Shown here piece by piece: positions 18,739 to 27,264 of a DNA stretch of 64,000 bases. The DNA is taken from contig NZ_RAQM01000006.1 in NCBI RefSeq assembly GCF_003610735.1, forward strand, positions 456,274 through 520,273. Direction: 5' to 3'. Made by a program: the position numbers and the translations under genes. This DNA comes from Tenacibaculum lutimaris (GTDB taxonomy: Bacteria > Bacteroidota > Bacteroidia > Flavobacteriales > Flavobacteriaceae). Under the pieces are notes generated by a model. That model saw only the letters and a list, made by a program, of their open reading frames with translations, ran no database searches and was not told where the DNA came from. How positions within the stretch are numbered: position 1 is the stretch's first letter; each line of letters begins with the position of its first letter.

Positions 18739-19323
18739 ATGGACGCTTCTAAAAAAGCTATTACACAGCGTATACAAAACATCATAAATGATGAAACCTT
18801 AAATAATTTAATCCCTGAAATTATTGATAGTTTTAATGAGTTTTCCTTATCTAAAAATGAGTTTTTAGTAAAAAAAGGAGATCCTTGTCGTTATTTCTGT
18901 TTTGTAGAAAGTGGGATTTTACAATACGCTGTTACCGTTTCTGGACAAGAAAAAACTACCTATTTAGCTTTAAGAAACGGATTCGCCTCTTCCTTAAAGA
19001 GTTTTTTACAACAAACTCCTTCCCCAAAAAACATTAAAGCTTTAAGTGCTTGTAAACTTTGGGGGCTAACAATTGGTGATTTTAAACACCTTATAAAAAA
19101 CAACAGAGCTTTTCATCAATTTTATTACAATTTTATAGAAAATCAAATTTTTTTAATTGATGATTACCGTATTGATTTACTGACGTTAACTCCTGAAGAA
19201 CGTTATAAAAAACTACTTATTAACGAGCCTAAGCTTCTTCAAGAAGTTCCTTTACATTATTTAGCTTCTTTTTTAGGGATTTCTACTCGACACATGAGTA
19301 GGATTCGAAAAAACATAAATTAG
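18739..19323 (+). CDS. Crp/Fnr-family transcriptional regulator
   Basis: 194 residues. The N-terminal cyclic-nucleotide-binding-type beta-roll covers about 25-120 (LVKKGDPCRYFCFVESG). The helix-turn-helix is at the C-terminal end (PLHYLASFLGISTRHMSRIRK). The beta-roll lacks the full cAMP-binding Arg-Ser motif and has no Fnr-like Cys cluster, as is usual for the short Bacteroidota members. The ligand is unknown. It is monocistronic between the inverted repeat at 18.6 kb and pepP. Confidence 0.88.
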   Translation: MDASKKAITQRIQNIINDETLNNLIPEIIDSFNEFSLSKNEFLVKKGDPCRYFCFVESGILQYAVTVSGQEKTTYLALRNGFASSLKSFLQQTPSPKNIKALSACKLWGLTIGDFKHLIKNNRAFHQFYYNFIENQIFLIDDYRIDLLTLTPEERYKKLLINEPKLLQEVPLHYLASFLGISTRHMSRIRKNIN

Positions 19324-19440
19324 CGCCAAATGGCTAATATTTGCACAGTTTCTTTCCGTATTTTTGAAGGACTTTATTAAGTTTTATTTAAAACATGATG
19401 AAACATCCATAATTAAACAGAGATAAAATAATTTAGATGT

Positions 19441-19480
19441 TACATCTGACCATTAAAAAACAATAAATTATTAACAGATG
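19441..19480 (+). promoter_or_regulatory. Leader motif (copy A) pairing with the pepP start codon
   Basis: TACATCTGACCATTAAAA followed by an A-rich stretch and CAGATG, where the last three bases are the pepP ATG. CATCTG and CAGATG are reverse complements, so the RNA could fold over the start codon. Nearly the same motif precedes the lipoprotein gene at 49958. Just upstream, AGATGT at 19435-19440 also pairs with ACATCT. Confidence 0.5.
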
Positions 19481-20770
19481 AAATACCATGCAATAAATAG
19501 CCAGTTGTTTACTAAAAATCGTAAAAACTTTATGGCACAAATGAAGCCAAATAGTTTAGCTGTTTTTAACTCAAACGACATATATCCTGTAAGTGCAGAT
19601 AGTACTCTGCCTTTTGAACAACACCGAGATATTTTCTTTTTAAGCGGAGTTGATCAAGAAGAGAGTATCTTAATTTTATTCCCTGATTGTCCGAAAGAAA
19701 ATTTACGTGAAGTTTTATTTTTACGTGAAACTAATGAGCATATTGCTGTTTGGGAAGGTGAAAAGCTAACCAAAGAAAAGGCTTTAGAAACTAGTGGAAT
19801 AAAAAACGTACACTGGTTACAAGATTTAGAAAAAGTATTAGCTGAAATGATGGCCTTAGCCGATACAGTTTACATCAACACTAACGAACATTACCGTGCT
19901 ACTGTTGAAACTGAAACTCGCGAAGCTCGTTTTACTAAATGGTTATTAAATAAATATCCTGCACATTCAGTAGCAAAGAGCAATCCTATTTTACAACGTT
20001 TACGTTCAATAAAAGATCAAATCGAGATTGATTTAATTCAAACCGCTTGTGATATTACTGAAAAAGGATTCAGACGTGTATTAGATTTCGTAAAACCTGG
20101 TGTTTGGGAATATGAAGTAGAGGCAGAATACATTCACGAATTTATTAGAAACCGTTCTAAAAAATTCGCTTATACACCAATTATTGCATCAGGTAACAAC
20201 GCAAACGTGTTACACTACATTGAAAACAACCAACAATGTAAAGCTGGTGATTTATTATTGATGGATGTAGGAGCTGAATATGCAAATTATTCATCAGATA
20301 TGACTCGTACCATTCCTGTTTCTGGGCGTTTTACTGACAGACAAAAAGCAGTATACAATGCTGTAAATCGCGTAAAAAATGACGCGACAAAAATGTTAGT
20401 TCCTGGAACTCTTTGGGCTGATTATCATGTAGAAGTTGGTAAATTAATGACTTCTGAGTTATTAGGTTTAGGCTTATTAGACAAAGCAGATGTTCAAAAT
20501 GAAGATCCTAATTGGCCAGCATATAAAAAGTATTTTATGCACGGTACTTCTCACCACATGGGATTAGATACGCATGACTACGGATTGTTACACCAACCAA
20601 TGGAAGCTAATATGGTATTTACAGTAGAACCTGGTATTTATATTCCAAAGGAAGGTTTTGGTATTCGTTTAGAAGACGATGTTGTTATTCAAGAAACAGG
20701 TGAGCCATTTAACTTAATGCGCAACATACCTATTGATGCAGACGAAATAGAAGATATTATGAATAAATAG
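19478..20770 (+). CDS. pepP: Xaa-Pro aminopeptidase (aminopeptidase P)
   Basis: Cytoplasmic metallopeptidase of 430 residues that removes N-terminal residues preceding proline. An N-terminal creatinase-like domain is followed by the pita-bread catalytic domain, with metal ligands visible in order: Asp in MDVGAEYANYSSDMTR (two), His in HGTSHHMGLDTHD, Glu in TVEPGIYIP and Glu in RLEDDVV. Its start codon is embedded in the CATCTG/CAGATG leader motif described separately. A strong terminator follows. Confidence 0.93.
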   Translation: MKYHAINSQLFTKNRKNFMAQMKPNSLAVFNSNDIYPVSADSTLPFEQHRDIFFLSGVDQEESILILFPDCPKENLREVLFLRETNEHIAVWEGEKLTKEKALETSGIKNVHWLQDLEKVLAEMMALADTVYINTNEHYRATVETETREARFTKWLLNKYPAHSVAKSNPILQRLRSIKDQIEIDLIQTACDITEKGFRRVLDFVKPGVWEYEVEAEYIHEFIRNRSKKFAYTPIIASGNNANVLHYIENNQQCKAGDLLLMDVGAEYANYSSDMTRTIPVSGRFTDRQKAVYNAVNRVKNDATKMLVPGTLWADYHVEVGKLMTSELLGLGLLDKADVQNEDPNWPAYKKYFMHGTSHHMGLDTHDYGLLHQPMEANMVFTVEPGIYIPKEGFGIRLEDDVVIQETGEPFNLMRNIPIDADEIEDIMNK

Positions 20771-20788
20771 TATCGTTTTACATACATT

Positions 20789-20838
20789 AAAAACGTCATT
20801 ACTTTTCTAATAGAAAAGTAATGACGTTTTTCTTTTTT
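20789..20838 (+). terminator. Strong intrinsic terminator after pepP
   Basis: Perfect ~20 bp stem (20789-20809 with 20811-20831) followed by TTCTTTTTT. Confidence 0.92.
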
Positions 20839-20921
20839 ATTTCATCCTAAAGCTAAGAAAAAAATACTTCTACTGGATCTCTATTCTTTTTTATTATTTT
20901 AGCTCCAAAAATTGTTATTAT

Positions 20922-21137
20922 ATGACTTATTTAGGAATGATTGGTCCTTGGCAAATTCTCTTAATCTTAATTATTTTACTTGGAATTATACCAACCATTA
21001 TTGCTCTCGTTGATATTTTAAAAAGTGAGTTTAAAGGAAACAATAAAATTGTTTGGGTTTTAGTAGTTTTATTTGCCAACTTTTTTGGCGCTGTCTTATA
21101 TTTCTTAATTGGAAGAGAACAAAAAATAAAAGAGTAA
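20922..21137 (+). CDS. Small PLDc_N-type membrane protein
   Basis: 71 residues with two membrane helices. It has the pattern of the PLDc_N domain: a first helix (ILLILIILLGIIPTIIAL), the DILKSEF loop, then WVLVVLFANFFGAVLYFLIGR. This domain stands alone in many Bacteroidota and its function is unknown. It is not itself a phospholipase. Confidence 0.82.
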   Translation: MTYLGMIGPWQILLILIILLGIIPTIIALVDILKSEFKGNNKIVWVLVVLFANFFGAVLYFLIGREQKIKE

Positions 21138-21165
21138 ACAAAAGTTTATCATAAAAAACAGTAAA

Positions 21166-21191
21166 AAATCCCTACTAATTAGCAGGGATTT
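21166..21191 (+). terminator. Terminator-like hairpin after PLDc_N gene
   Basis: Stem AAATCCCT (21166-21173) with AGGGATTT (21184-21191) and a palindromic loop. The T-run is short. Confidence 0.6.
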
Positions 21192-21334
21192 ACTTTGTTA
21201 TCTATCTATTTAATTTTTAAATTCGGCTCGCTCCTCATGTTACTAATGAGTTTGCAAACTTTTTACTTTATCTAGTACATAATTAACGTGTTGTTTCTCA
21301 TTAGTTTTTCTACTAACAACTAAACTATTTAATT

Positions 21335-22390
21335 ATGGAACTAAACGAAACAAAACTACACGACTTATTAGGAAAAGTGGTTACCGAAATGGGTGCTGCA
21401 GCTAATGGACCTCTTGTTACCATTGGTGACAAACTAGGATTGTATAAATCTCTTTCAGAATCTGAAGCATTATCTTCTAATGAATTGGCAGATAAAACAA
21501 ACACATCAGAAAGATATGTAAGAGAATGGTTAGCTGCACAAGCTGCTTCTGGGTACGTAGAATATGATGCCGCTAATAATAATTTTTTCATGACTCCTGA
21601 ACAAACTGCTGTTTTTGGTAATTCGAAAAGCCCTGTTTTTATGACAGGAGGATTTTATGCTGTGTCTTCAGTATATCATGACGAACCAAAAGTTGAAGAA
21701 GCTTTTAAAACAGGAAAAGGAATTTCTTGGGGAGATCATAACACTTGTTTATTTTGTGGTACCGAAAAGTTTTTCAGTCCATCTTATGAAGGAAACTTGA
21801 TTGATAATTGGTTACCAGCATTAGATGGTGTTGTTGATAAATTAAAAAAAGGAGCTAAAGTTGCTGATATTGGTTGTGGTCATGCAGCTTCAACAATTAT
21901 AATGGCTAAAGCATTTCCAAATTCTACTTTTATAGGCTTTGATTTTCATGAAGAATCTATTAACCAAGCAAGAAAAAGAGCTGAAGATGCCAATGTTAAC
22001 AACATAACTTTTCAAGTTGCCACAGCTAAAGATTTTCCTGGTAAAGATTATGATCTTATTTGTTTTTTTGATTGTTTACACGATATGGGCGACCCTGTTG
22101 GAGCTTGTAAACATGTAAAAGAAGCTCTAAAACCTGATGGAACTTGTATGATTGTAGAACCTTTTGCTAATGATTCATTAGAAGAAAATCTTAATCCTAT
22201 CGGAAGAGCTTTTTATGCATTTTCTACCACTATATGTACTCCTTGTTCTTTAAATCAAGAAGTTGGACTTGCTTTAGGGGCTCAAGCAGGAGAAAAAAAG
22301 ATAGGAATGGTCGCTAATGAAGGTGGTTTTTCTAAATTTAGGGTTGCAACTCATAATCCATTCAACCTAATATTTGAAGCAAAACCATAA
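21335..22390 (+). CDS. Class I SAM-dependent methyltransferase with N-terminal winged helix
   Basis: 351 residues. The N-terminal ~90 residues form a winged-helix dimerisation domain of O-methyltransferase type (SSNELADKTNTSERYVREWL). The Rossmann methyltransferase domain has the SAM motif VADIGCGHAASTIIMA near 176-191 and FIGFDFHEESI after it. The family includes small-molecule methylases and several uncharacterised Bacteroidota and actinobacterial proteins. The substrate is unknown. It is monocistronic and ends at a bidirectional terminator. Confidence 0.87.
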   Translation: MELNETKLHDLLGKVVTEMGAAANGPLVTIGDKLGLYKSLSESEALSSNELADKTNTSERYVREWLAAQAASGYVEYDAANNNFFMTPEQTAVFGNSKSPVFMTGGFYAVSSVYHDEPKVEEAFKTGKGISWGDHNTCLFCGTEKFFSPSYEGNLIDNWLPALDGVVDKLKKGAKVADIGCGHAASTIIMAKAFPNSTFIGFDFHEESINQARKRAEDANVNNITFQVATAKDFPGKDYDLICFFDCLHDMGDPVGACKHVKEALKPDGTCMIVEPFANDSLEENLNPIGRAFYAFSTTICTPCSLNQEVGLALGAQAGEKKIGMVANEGGFSKFRVATHNPFNLIFEAKP

Positions 22391-22402
22391 ATAACACAAA
22401 TT

Positions 22403-22430
22403 AAAAAAGCCCTTAGGTAAGGGCTTTTTT
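22403..22430. terminator. Bidirectional terminator between methyltransferase and cupredoxin genes
   Basis: Perfect stem AAAAAAGCCCTTA with TAAGGGCTTTTTT, serving both convergent genes. Confidence 0.92.
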
Positions 22431-22434
22431 AAAT

Positions 22435-22797
22435 CTATTCTACTTTCAATGTGTATTGAGGTGTTGGATTCAACGGGCAAAAATATACATACTCTCCTTT
22501 TGCTAACGTTACTTCTTTAGTGTTTGACTTACTGTTATTCTTTACTAAAGAGGTTACGTATGCTTCTTTAATATGGTGTTTTTCATCTGTCTTTCCTTTA
22601 GGTGCTAATACAAACCCAACATCATGTCCTACATTTTTATTTGAAATTTCAAAAACATAAGTCCCTGCTGGAAGTGTTAATGATTTTTGAGTAAAAACTC
22701 CTTTGGTTTGCTCTAATGTTACTGTTTTTACTTTTTGTGCATTGGCTTGAAAAACAACACCAACTAGTAATACTAAGATTATAATAATTCGTTTCAT
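22435..22797 (-). CDS. Periplasmic cupredoxin-like protein
   Basis: About 120 residues from the ATG at 22795-22797, which opens a signal peptide ending in ANAQ. The mature part is a beta-sandwich. The end holds KGEYVYFCPLNPTPQYTLKVE, which has the Cys of a blue-copper C-x-x-x-x-H loop but no clear ligand His after it; a His is present in NVGHDVGF. Copper binding is therefore possible but not shown. It sits downstream of the AhpD-like gene (107 bp gap). Confidence 0.78.
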   Translation of the reverse strand: MKRIIIILVLLVGVVFQANAQKVKTVTLEQTKGVFTQKSLTLPAGTYVFEISNKNVGHDVGFVLAPKGKTDEKHHIKEAYVTSLVKNNSKSNTKEVTLAKGEYVYFCPLNPTPQYTLKVE

Positions 22798-22904
22798 TTT
22801 AATTGTTTTTATTATGATTATCATTTTTTAAAACAAGTAGTTCTGCAACCGTCCCCCATTAATAATAAAATATATTATTTACGAATACAAAACTTACTTG
22901 TTTT

Positions 22905-23462
22905 TTAAACGCTTTGTGTAAATTTTCCTGCTTCTACTTTTGGAAAATCAACTTCTGTTTCTGCTATATGATTTACATAATTAGTTAATGTATTAGAAAC
23001 AACATTTAATAAAATTTCTAAAATGTCTTCATCAGTATATCCTACTGCTTTAACTTCTGCAATTTCTTCTGGACTTACATTTCCTCTATTTCTTGTAATA
23101 CTTTGAGCAAACTGTAATCCTACTTTAGTTTTAACGTCTGATGCTTCTGCTTGTCTATTTTGCTCTATTTCATCTTCTGTCAAACCATTCATTTTACCGA
23201 TAGCTGTGTGAGCAGACAAACAATAATCACAAGTATTTTCCTCAGCTATTGCCAATGCTAATTGTTCTCTAAATTTATTAGAAAAATTACCTGTTACAGC
23301 AATATCTCCTAAGCTCAAATAACTTTGTAAAAGTGTTGGTGAATTTCCCATTACTTTAATTATGTTCGGAATAAATCCTACTTTTTTCTGAACAGCTTCG
23401 AATAATTCTTTCGATTTTCCTGTTGTAGTTTCTGGGTTTAATGTTTTAATTCTTGTACTCAT
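22905..23462 (-). CDS. AhpD-like carboxymuconolactone-decarboxylase-family protein
   Basis: 185 residues of the AhpD/CMD all-helical fold. The redox site CDYCLSAHTAIGK (about residues 79-91) matches the family's E-x-x-x-C-x-x-C-x-x-x-H. Related proteins act as alkylhydroperoxidases or peroxidase-related enzymes. A short Cys-rich ORF lies just upstream on the same strand and an AraC regulator is next, so this looks like a small redox-response group. Confidence 0.9.
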   Translation of the reverse strand: MSTRIKTLNPETTTGKSKELFEAVQKKVGFIPNIIKVMGNSPTLLQSYLSLGDIAVTGNFSNKFREQLALAIAEENTCDYCLSAHTAIGKMNGLTEDEIEQNRQAEASDVKTKVGLQFAQSITRNRGNVSPEEIAEVKAVGYTDEDILEILLNVVSNTLTNYVNHIAETEVDFPKVEAGKFTQSV

Positions 23463-23488
23463 AATTTTACTATTTTAAAATTGTCTTT

Positions 23489-23590
23489 TTAGTTTGTTTT
23501 TTCACAGTTACATAATTCTCTTTCTGGAAACTGCTCATCATATTCTTGATACCCCCAACAATTAGGGCATTGGTTAATTTCTGTTTTCAT
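23489..23590 (-). CDS. 33-residue Cys-rich peptide, zinc-ribbon-like
   Basis: Short ORF from the ATG at 23588-23590 to TAA at 23489-23491. It encodes 33 residues with Cys at 8, 11, 27 and 29 (CPNC, then CNC) and many acidic and aromatic residues. Two Cys pairs of this kind usually hold zinc. It lies 26 bp before the AhpD-like gene on the same strand and a promoter-like pair precedes it, so it is probably the first gene of that transcript. The Cys pattern supports a real gene over chance. Function unknown. Confidence 0.6.
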   Translation of the reverse strand: MKTEINQCPNCWGYQEYDEQFPERELCNCEKTN

Positions 23591-23615
23591 AATTCATTGG
23601 TTTTGAATTCTGATA

Positions 23616-23643
23616 CAAAGATGCGACGGGAGTTAACCTCAAA
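23616..23643 (-). promoter_or_regulatory. Promoter of the 33-residue peptide/AhpD operon
   Basis: Minus-strand TTTG (23640-23643), a 16 bp spacer, then CATCTTTG (23616-23623). This matches the -33/-7 layout with one mismatch in the -7 box and lies 26 bp before the peptide's ATG. Confidence 0.5.
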
Positions 23644-23828
23644 AAATGGACAAAAGTTCTTAAAGCTTGTACATCTGTTTTATCTAACAATTTTCTTACA
23701 AAAAAGCTTCATTTTCTTCACGGTTTCGTAAAGTGCAGATAACACTACCGTGTATTAATAATAGTAATTTTAAATCGTCAAAAAAGGTTGTTTGTATTAG
23801 TGTAACAAACGTATTAGTTGTGTAGTTG

Positions 23829-23856
23829 ACCACGCGTTGCGTGGTTTTTTCTTTTT
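23829..23856 (+). terminator. Orphan plus-strand terminator hairpin
   Basis: Stem ACCACGC with GCGTGGT around GTT (23829-23845), followed by TTTTTCTTTTTT on the plus strand. No plus-strand gene precedes it: the flanking genes at 23590 and 24701 are both minus-strand. It may end an unannotated small RNA or block antisense transcription into the AraC gene. Confidence 0.6.
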
Positions 23857-24701
23857 TATAAACTATAGTTTTTCTTAAACTCTTTAGGAGAAGAGCCTGT
23901 TGCTTTAGTAAAAAAGCGAGAAAAATAAGCAGGATCGTTAAATCCTAATTCGAAAGCAATATGCTTAATAGCTTTATTTGTATACAGCAATAACCTCTTT
24001 GCTTCTGTAATAATTCTGCTCTTTATAAAATCACTTGGCGTTTGAGTTCCTATTTTTTTAAAATGCTTCGTTAATGATTTCGGTGAAAGCCCTAACCTAT
24101 TTGCATAATCTGTAACACTGTGTAGTTTTGTGAAATTTAGTTCTACCAATAAACTAAAATCTTTAAAAAGTTTTGTTTCTATATTCTCTTTTACAACATC
24201 TTTTTCCTCTTTCATACGTACAGAATATACAATAAATTGTTTTAAAAGTGATTGTAACATATCGTGTTGTGCTGTTTCTTCTAACTCAAACTCTTCAACT
24301 AAACTTAAAAGAATAAAATTTAGTTTTTCTGCTTCATTTTCTGACGGAAAAACAAAAGGTGTTTCATATACATTATTAAATAATACACCATTACACGCCA
24401 CTTCTGTATCATGTGCTTGAAGACAATAAAAATCTCTCGTAAAACTCAACTGATATATTTCTTTCATTTTTTCAGAAACTACAGAAAAAACTTGACCCGG
24501 AGATAAGAAAAACAACGTATTCCCTTTAAACGAATAACTTTTAAAATCAATATTATATGTTCCGCTTCCTTCTTTAATCCAAAAAATCTTAAACTGTTCT
24601 ATTTGTTGTGGGGAATTTACCACACAAAACTTTTGAAACTGAACTGTTTGTAACGAAAAAATATTTTTATACGAGTAACTTTGAATATTCTGTATAGCCA
24701 T
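23856..24701 (-). CDS. AraC-family transcriptional regulator
   Basis: 281 residues. The N-terminal part is an AraC-type cupin-like sensory domain. The C-terminal ~100 residues hold two helix-turn-helix units (VTDYANRLGLSPKSLTKHFKK and the canonical IKHIAFELGFNDPAYFSRFFTKATGSSPKEFKK). It probably regulates the adjacent AhpD/peptide/cupredoxin group, an inference from position only. The effector is unknown. Confidence 0.92.
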   Translation of the reverse strand: MAIQNIQSYSYKNIFSLQTVQFQKFCVVNSPQQIEQFKIFWIKEGSGTYNIDFKSYSFKGNTLFFLSPGQVFSVVSEKMKEIYQLSFTRDFYCLQAHDTEVACNGVLFNNVYETPFVFPSENEAEKLNFILLSLVEEFELEETAQHDMLQSLLKQFIVYSVRMKEEKDVVKENIETKLFKDFSLLVELNFTKLHSVTDYANRLGLSPKSLTKHFKKIGTQTPSDFIKSRIITEAKRLLLYTNKAIKHIAFELGFNDPAYFSRFFTKATGSSPKEFKKNYSL

Positions 24702-24787
24702 TATACTTACATATATTTAATCGTTGGTCGAAAAAATATGGTGAGCTAACAAAACCAATGTATATTTGACTTATAATTATTCTTGTT

Positions 24788-25411
24788 TTGTTACAAAAAA
24801 TACTACTTCTTGTCTTTTTATTATTAAGTATTTCATCATATACTCAGTCTAATTGGCAAGAATTTAAAAAATTATCTTCTCCTAAAAAAAAGTGGGTATT
24901 ACTCCACCCTTTTAAGGCTAAACAAGCCTTAATTGTTTCACGTGAAGCATTAAGAGTAAGTGACTCTATAAGAGTTTCTCCCTTGTTAGATGGTGATTAT
25001 TCTGGTGGAAAAGTAGATGCTTTTCGTCATGCTTTTTGGATGGCTTTATTACAACAAGAAATTGGCAAAAAAGCTGCTCGATCACTTGGAAGAGTCCATG
25101 AAAAAGAAAACTATCAAACCTTTAAAAAACAACAATTAGAAGATGGAGTTGTTCCTGATGAAATTTCATCAGAAATGGACTTGTTTAATAACGAAATAGG
25201 CTTATCTCTTTCTGAAGAAGGTAATAACCTTCCAAAAAGCGGATTAATTTACAGAGTTATTAATGCTATTGATCAAGGAAAATTAAAAATCATTAAAAAA
25301 GATGAAAAAGGAAATTTTTTAACTTGTGATGATAAAATTATTTCTAAAGACTCTCTCAAAGGAAAGTGGAAAAACAACAAATGTTTAGTCAATTCTAATT
25401 ACAACCAATAA
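24788..25411 (+). CDS. Exported DUF6973-like protein with TTG start
   Basis: 207 residues. The frame is closed by a TGA at 24767 and has no ATG before the signal peptide, so TTG at 24788 is the likely start. The signal peptide runs to about SSYTQS. The middle has the conserved DAFRHAFWMALLQQEIG segment followed by GRVHEKEN and later MDLFNNEIGL, the pattern I associate with DUF6973. The stop is directly followed by the ATG of the hydrolase gene. Function unknown. Confidence 0.75.
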   Translation: MLQKILLLVFLLLSISSYTQSNWQEFKKLSSPKKKWVLLHPFKAKQALIVSREALRVSDSIRVSPLLDGDYSGGKVDAFRHAFWMALLQQEIGKKAARSLGRVHEKENYQTFKKQQLEDGVVPDEISSEMDLFNNEIGLSLSEEGNNLPKSGLIYRVINAIDQGKLKIIKKDEKGNFLTCDDKIISKDSLKGKWKNNKCLVNSNYNQ

Positions 25412-26092
25412 ATGCAAAAGGTATATTTTATTTCAGGTACAATGTGTACAGTAGATTTATGGCAATTTGTTTTTCCTAAGTTAGAAAATATACAACCTAT
25501 TCATATTGATATTACACCAGCAACTTCATTTGATGAGATCAATGAAATTATTTTAAATCATATTGAAGCTCCAGCTACTATTGTGGGGTTTTCCTTGGGT
25601 GGATTTTCTGCTATGAATTTTGCAATTCATCATCCTAAAAAAGTAAAAAAATTAGTTATTGTAGCTGCCAATACTGATGGTTTAAACGATAACGAAATAC
25701 AATTGCGAAAAAGTACTATTGATTTTTTAGAAAAACACAACTATAAAGGAATTTCACAAGCAAGGATTCAACAGTTTTTACACCCAGATAATCACAGTAA
25801 TTCTGAAATCGTTTCCATTATAAAAAAAATGGATACAGATTTAGGGAAAAAAGTATTATTACGCCAGTTAAAAGCTACATCTACTAGGATAAATATTTCA
25901 CAAGAAGTTTTAAAATTAAACATTCCTTGTCTTTTTATTACTGCAGAAAATGATGCGCTAATTAACCCTAAAAAGATAAAGGAATTTGTCAATCAAACGA
26001 AAAAGGGAAGATATATTACGATTAAAAACTGCGGACATATGATTCCGTTAGAAAAGCCAAAGGAGCTTGCTCATATATTAAATTTGGTTTGA
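25412..26092 (+). CDS. Alpha/beta hydrolase
   Basis: 226 residues with the nucleophile elbow GFSLGG (Ser about residue 71), an acid in ENDALINP and the catalytic His in NCGHMIPLEKP, in the usual order. The cap is short. No signal peptide is present, so it is cytoplasmic. It begins at the base after the upstream stop, so the two genes are cotranscribed. Esterase or thioesterase are both possible. Confidence 0.86.
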   Translation: MQKVYFISGTMCTVDLWQFVFPKLENIQPIHIDITPATSFDEINEIILNHIEAPATIVGFSLGGFSAMNFAIHHPKKVKKLVIVAANTDGLNDNEIQLRKSTIDFLEKHNYKGISQARIQQFLHPDNHSNSEIVSIIKKMDTDLGKKVLLRQLKATSTRINISQEVLKLNIPCLFITAENDALINPKKIKEFVNQTKKGRYITIKNCGHMIPLEKPKELAHILNLV

Positions 26093-26162
26093 TTCTTAAC
26101 CTTTAAACAACTAACTTCGCTATCAGACGATATCAATCATTAAAACGACGGATATCTTAACC

Positions 26163-26171
26163 GTTGGCAAC
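26163..26171 (+). repeat. Left arm of inverted repeat flanking the cassette
   Basis: GTTGGCAAC, 19 bp before the ATG at 26190. Its exact reverse complement begins the folded repeat at 27529-27537. Confidence 0.65.
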
Positions 26172-26189
26172 AAGTTTAAAAAAAATTAA

Positions 26190-27260
26190 ATGAAAATTAA
26201 AACAATCCTTCTTATACCATTTTTATTCATAATTATTTCTGTCAATGGTCAGAATAAAACTAAAGAGAAAATACTTTTTTTAGAAAATCAGATAAATACT
26301 TTATCAAAAGAGATTGATTCAAATCAACAAAAAATGCTTGAACAATCTAAAGAAATTAAAGAATTATCTAATAAAATAGAATACCAAGGAAACCTAATTA
26401 ATAATCAAACTGTCCTAATAGACACATCATTTGACGGTGTATCATCTCAACTAAGTGCTTCATCTTACTTCATAGGGATTTTCGGTATTATAATAGCCCT
26501 ATTTTCAATAGGATTAAGCATCTACGTAAGTCGTATGTCAAGAAATATTAAGAATATTAGTCTAGATAATGAAACCTTGCTTCAAAAAAACGTTACGATT
26601 AAACAAGAAATTGAATTACTTAGTGAAAAAATAGTAAACGATAGCACAGGATTGTATAAAGTAATGAGAACAGAAGAGGCTAATCACATTTTAGATAGAT
26701 TGATTTCAGTACCTGAAGATATTAGTAATATGTTTTCAAATCTTGCCTCTAGAGAACTGAATGATAATCATTTTTTACAAATGAAAGAGGCTTATACCCA
26801 AATTAAGGATGATGAGGAGTTTGCTGATTCATACTTAATTCAGTTTTTTCAACATTTCGCAGGTTTATCAGTCATAGATGAAGAAATTAAAGATAACCTA
26901 CTTTCAAAACTAGATATGTGTGTGAAATGTTCTTTCAAAAATGACATCGTCAATTCAACGCAAAACTATATATCTGCTTTACAAAAAAAAGGGTTGAATA
27001 ATTCTAAATCCGAAATAAACATTTTTGTAAAAATCATAGAAAATAGTAAATACAAAGATCTAGAAGAGTTATACTTTTCTGTCTTCAACACTCTATCAAC
27101 AAGAAATGCTCAATTTGCTTTCTTCCAAATAATAAATAAAACGGATAATACTAAATTGTTCAGGAAAAACTACGGAAAACTTTTAGAAAATTATAAAACT
27201 GAAAACACAACCGACGATGAAAATTTAGTTTTTGAGGAATTAGAAAATTTAAATCAATAA
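26190..27260 (+). CDS. Membrane-anchored coiled-coil protein, unknown family
   Basis: 356 residues. An N-terminal signal-like helix (residues 1-20) is followed by a long Lys/Glu/Gln coiled coil at about 25-80, rich in LEN, LSKEI and KELSNKI heptads. A single strong membrane helix lies at about 92-112 (YFIGIFGIIIALFSIGLSIYV), then a second short coiled coil and a ~200-residue helical domain. Topology is probably periplasmic coiled coil, one membrane pass, and cytoplasmic helical domain. The adjacent 86-residue gene starts 4 bp after the stop, so they form an operon. No function can be assigned. Confidence 0.75.
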   Translation: MKIKTILLIPFLFIIISVNGQNKTKEKILFLENQINTLSKEIDSNQQKMLEQSKEIKELSNKIEYQGNLINNQTVLIDTSFDGVSSQLSASSYFIGIFGIIIALFSIGLSIYVSRMSRNIKNISLDNETLLQKNVTIKQEIELLSEKIVNDSTGLYKVMRTEEANHILDRLISVPEDISNMFSNLASRELNDNHFLQMKEAYTQIKDDEEFADSYLIQFFQHFAGLSVIDEEIKDNLLSKLDMCVKCSFKNDIVNSTQNYISALQKKGLNNSKSEINIFVKIIENSKYKDLEELYFSVFNTLSTRNAQFAFFQIINKTDNTKLFRKNYGKLLENYKTENTTDDENLVFEELENLNQ

Positions 27261-27264
27261 TACT

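Noticed and set aside
24788..25411. Frameshift or missing start in the DUF6973-like gene
   Set aside because: No ATG, but TTG at 24788 followed by a good signal peptide explains the gene without a defect.
26101..26160. Second attC-like repeat at the left side of the cassette
   Set aside because: It has GATATC copies and ends ACCG, but I could not find arms complementary to one another; better seen as an insertion site.
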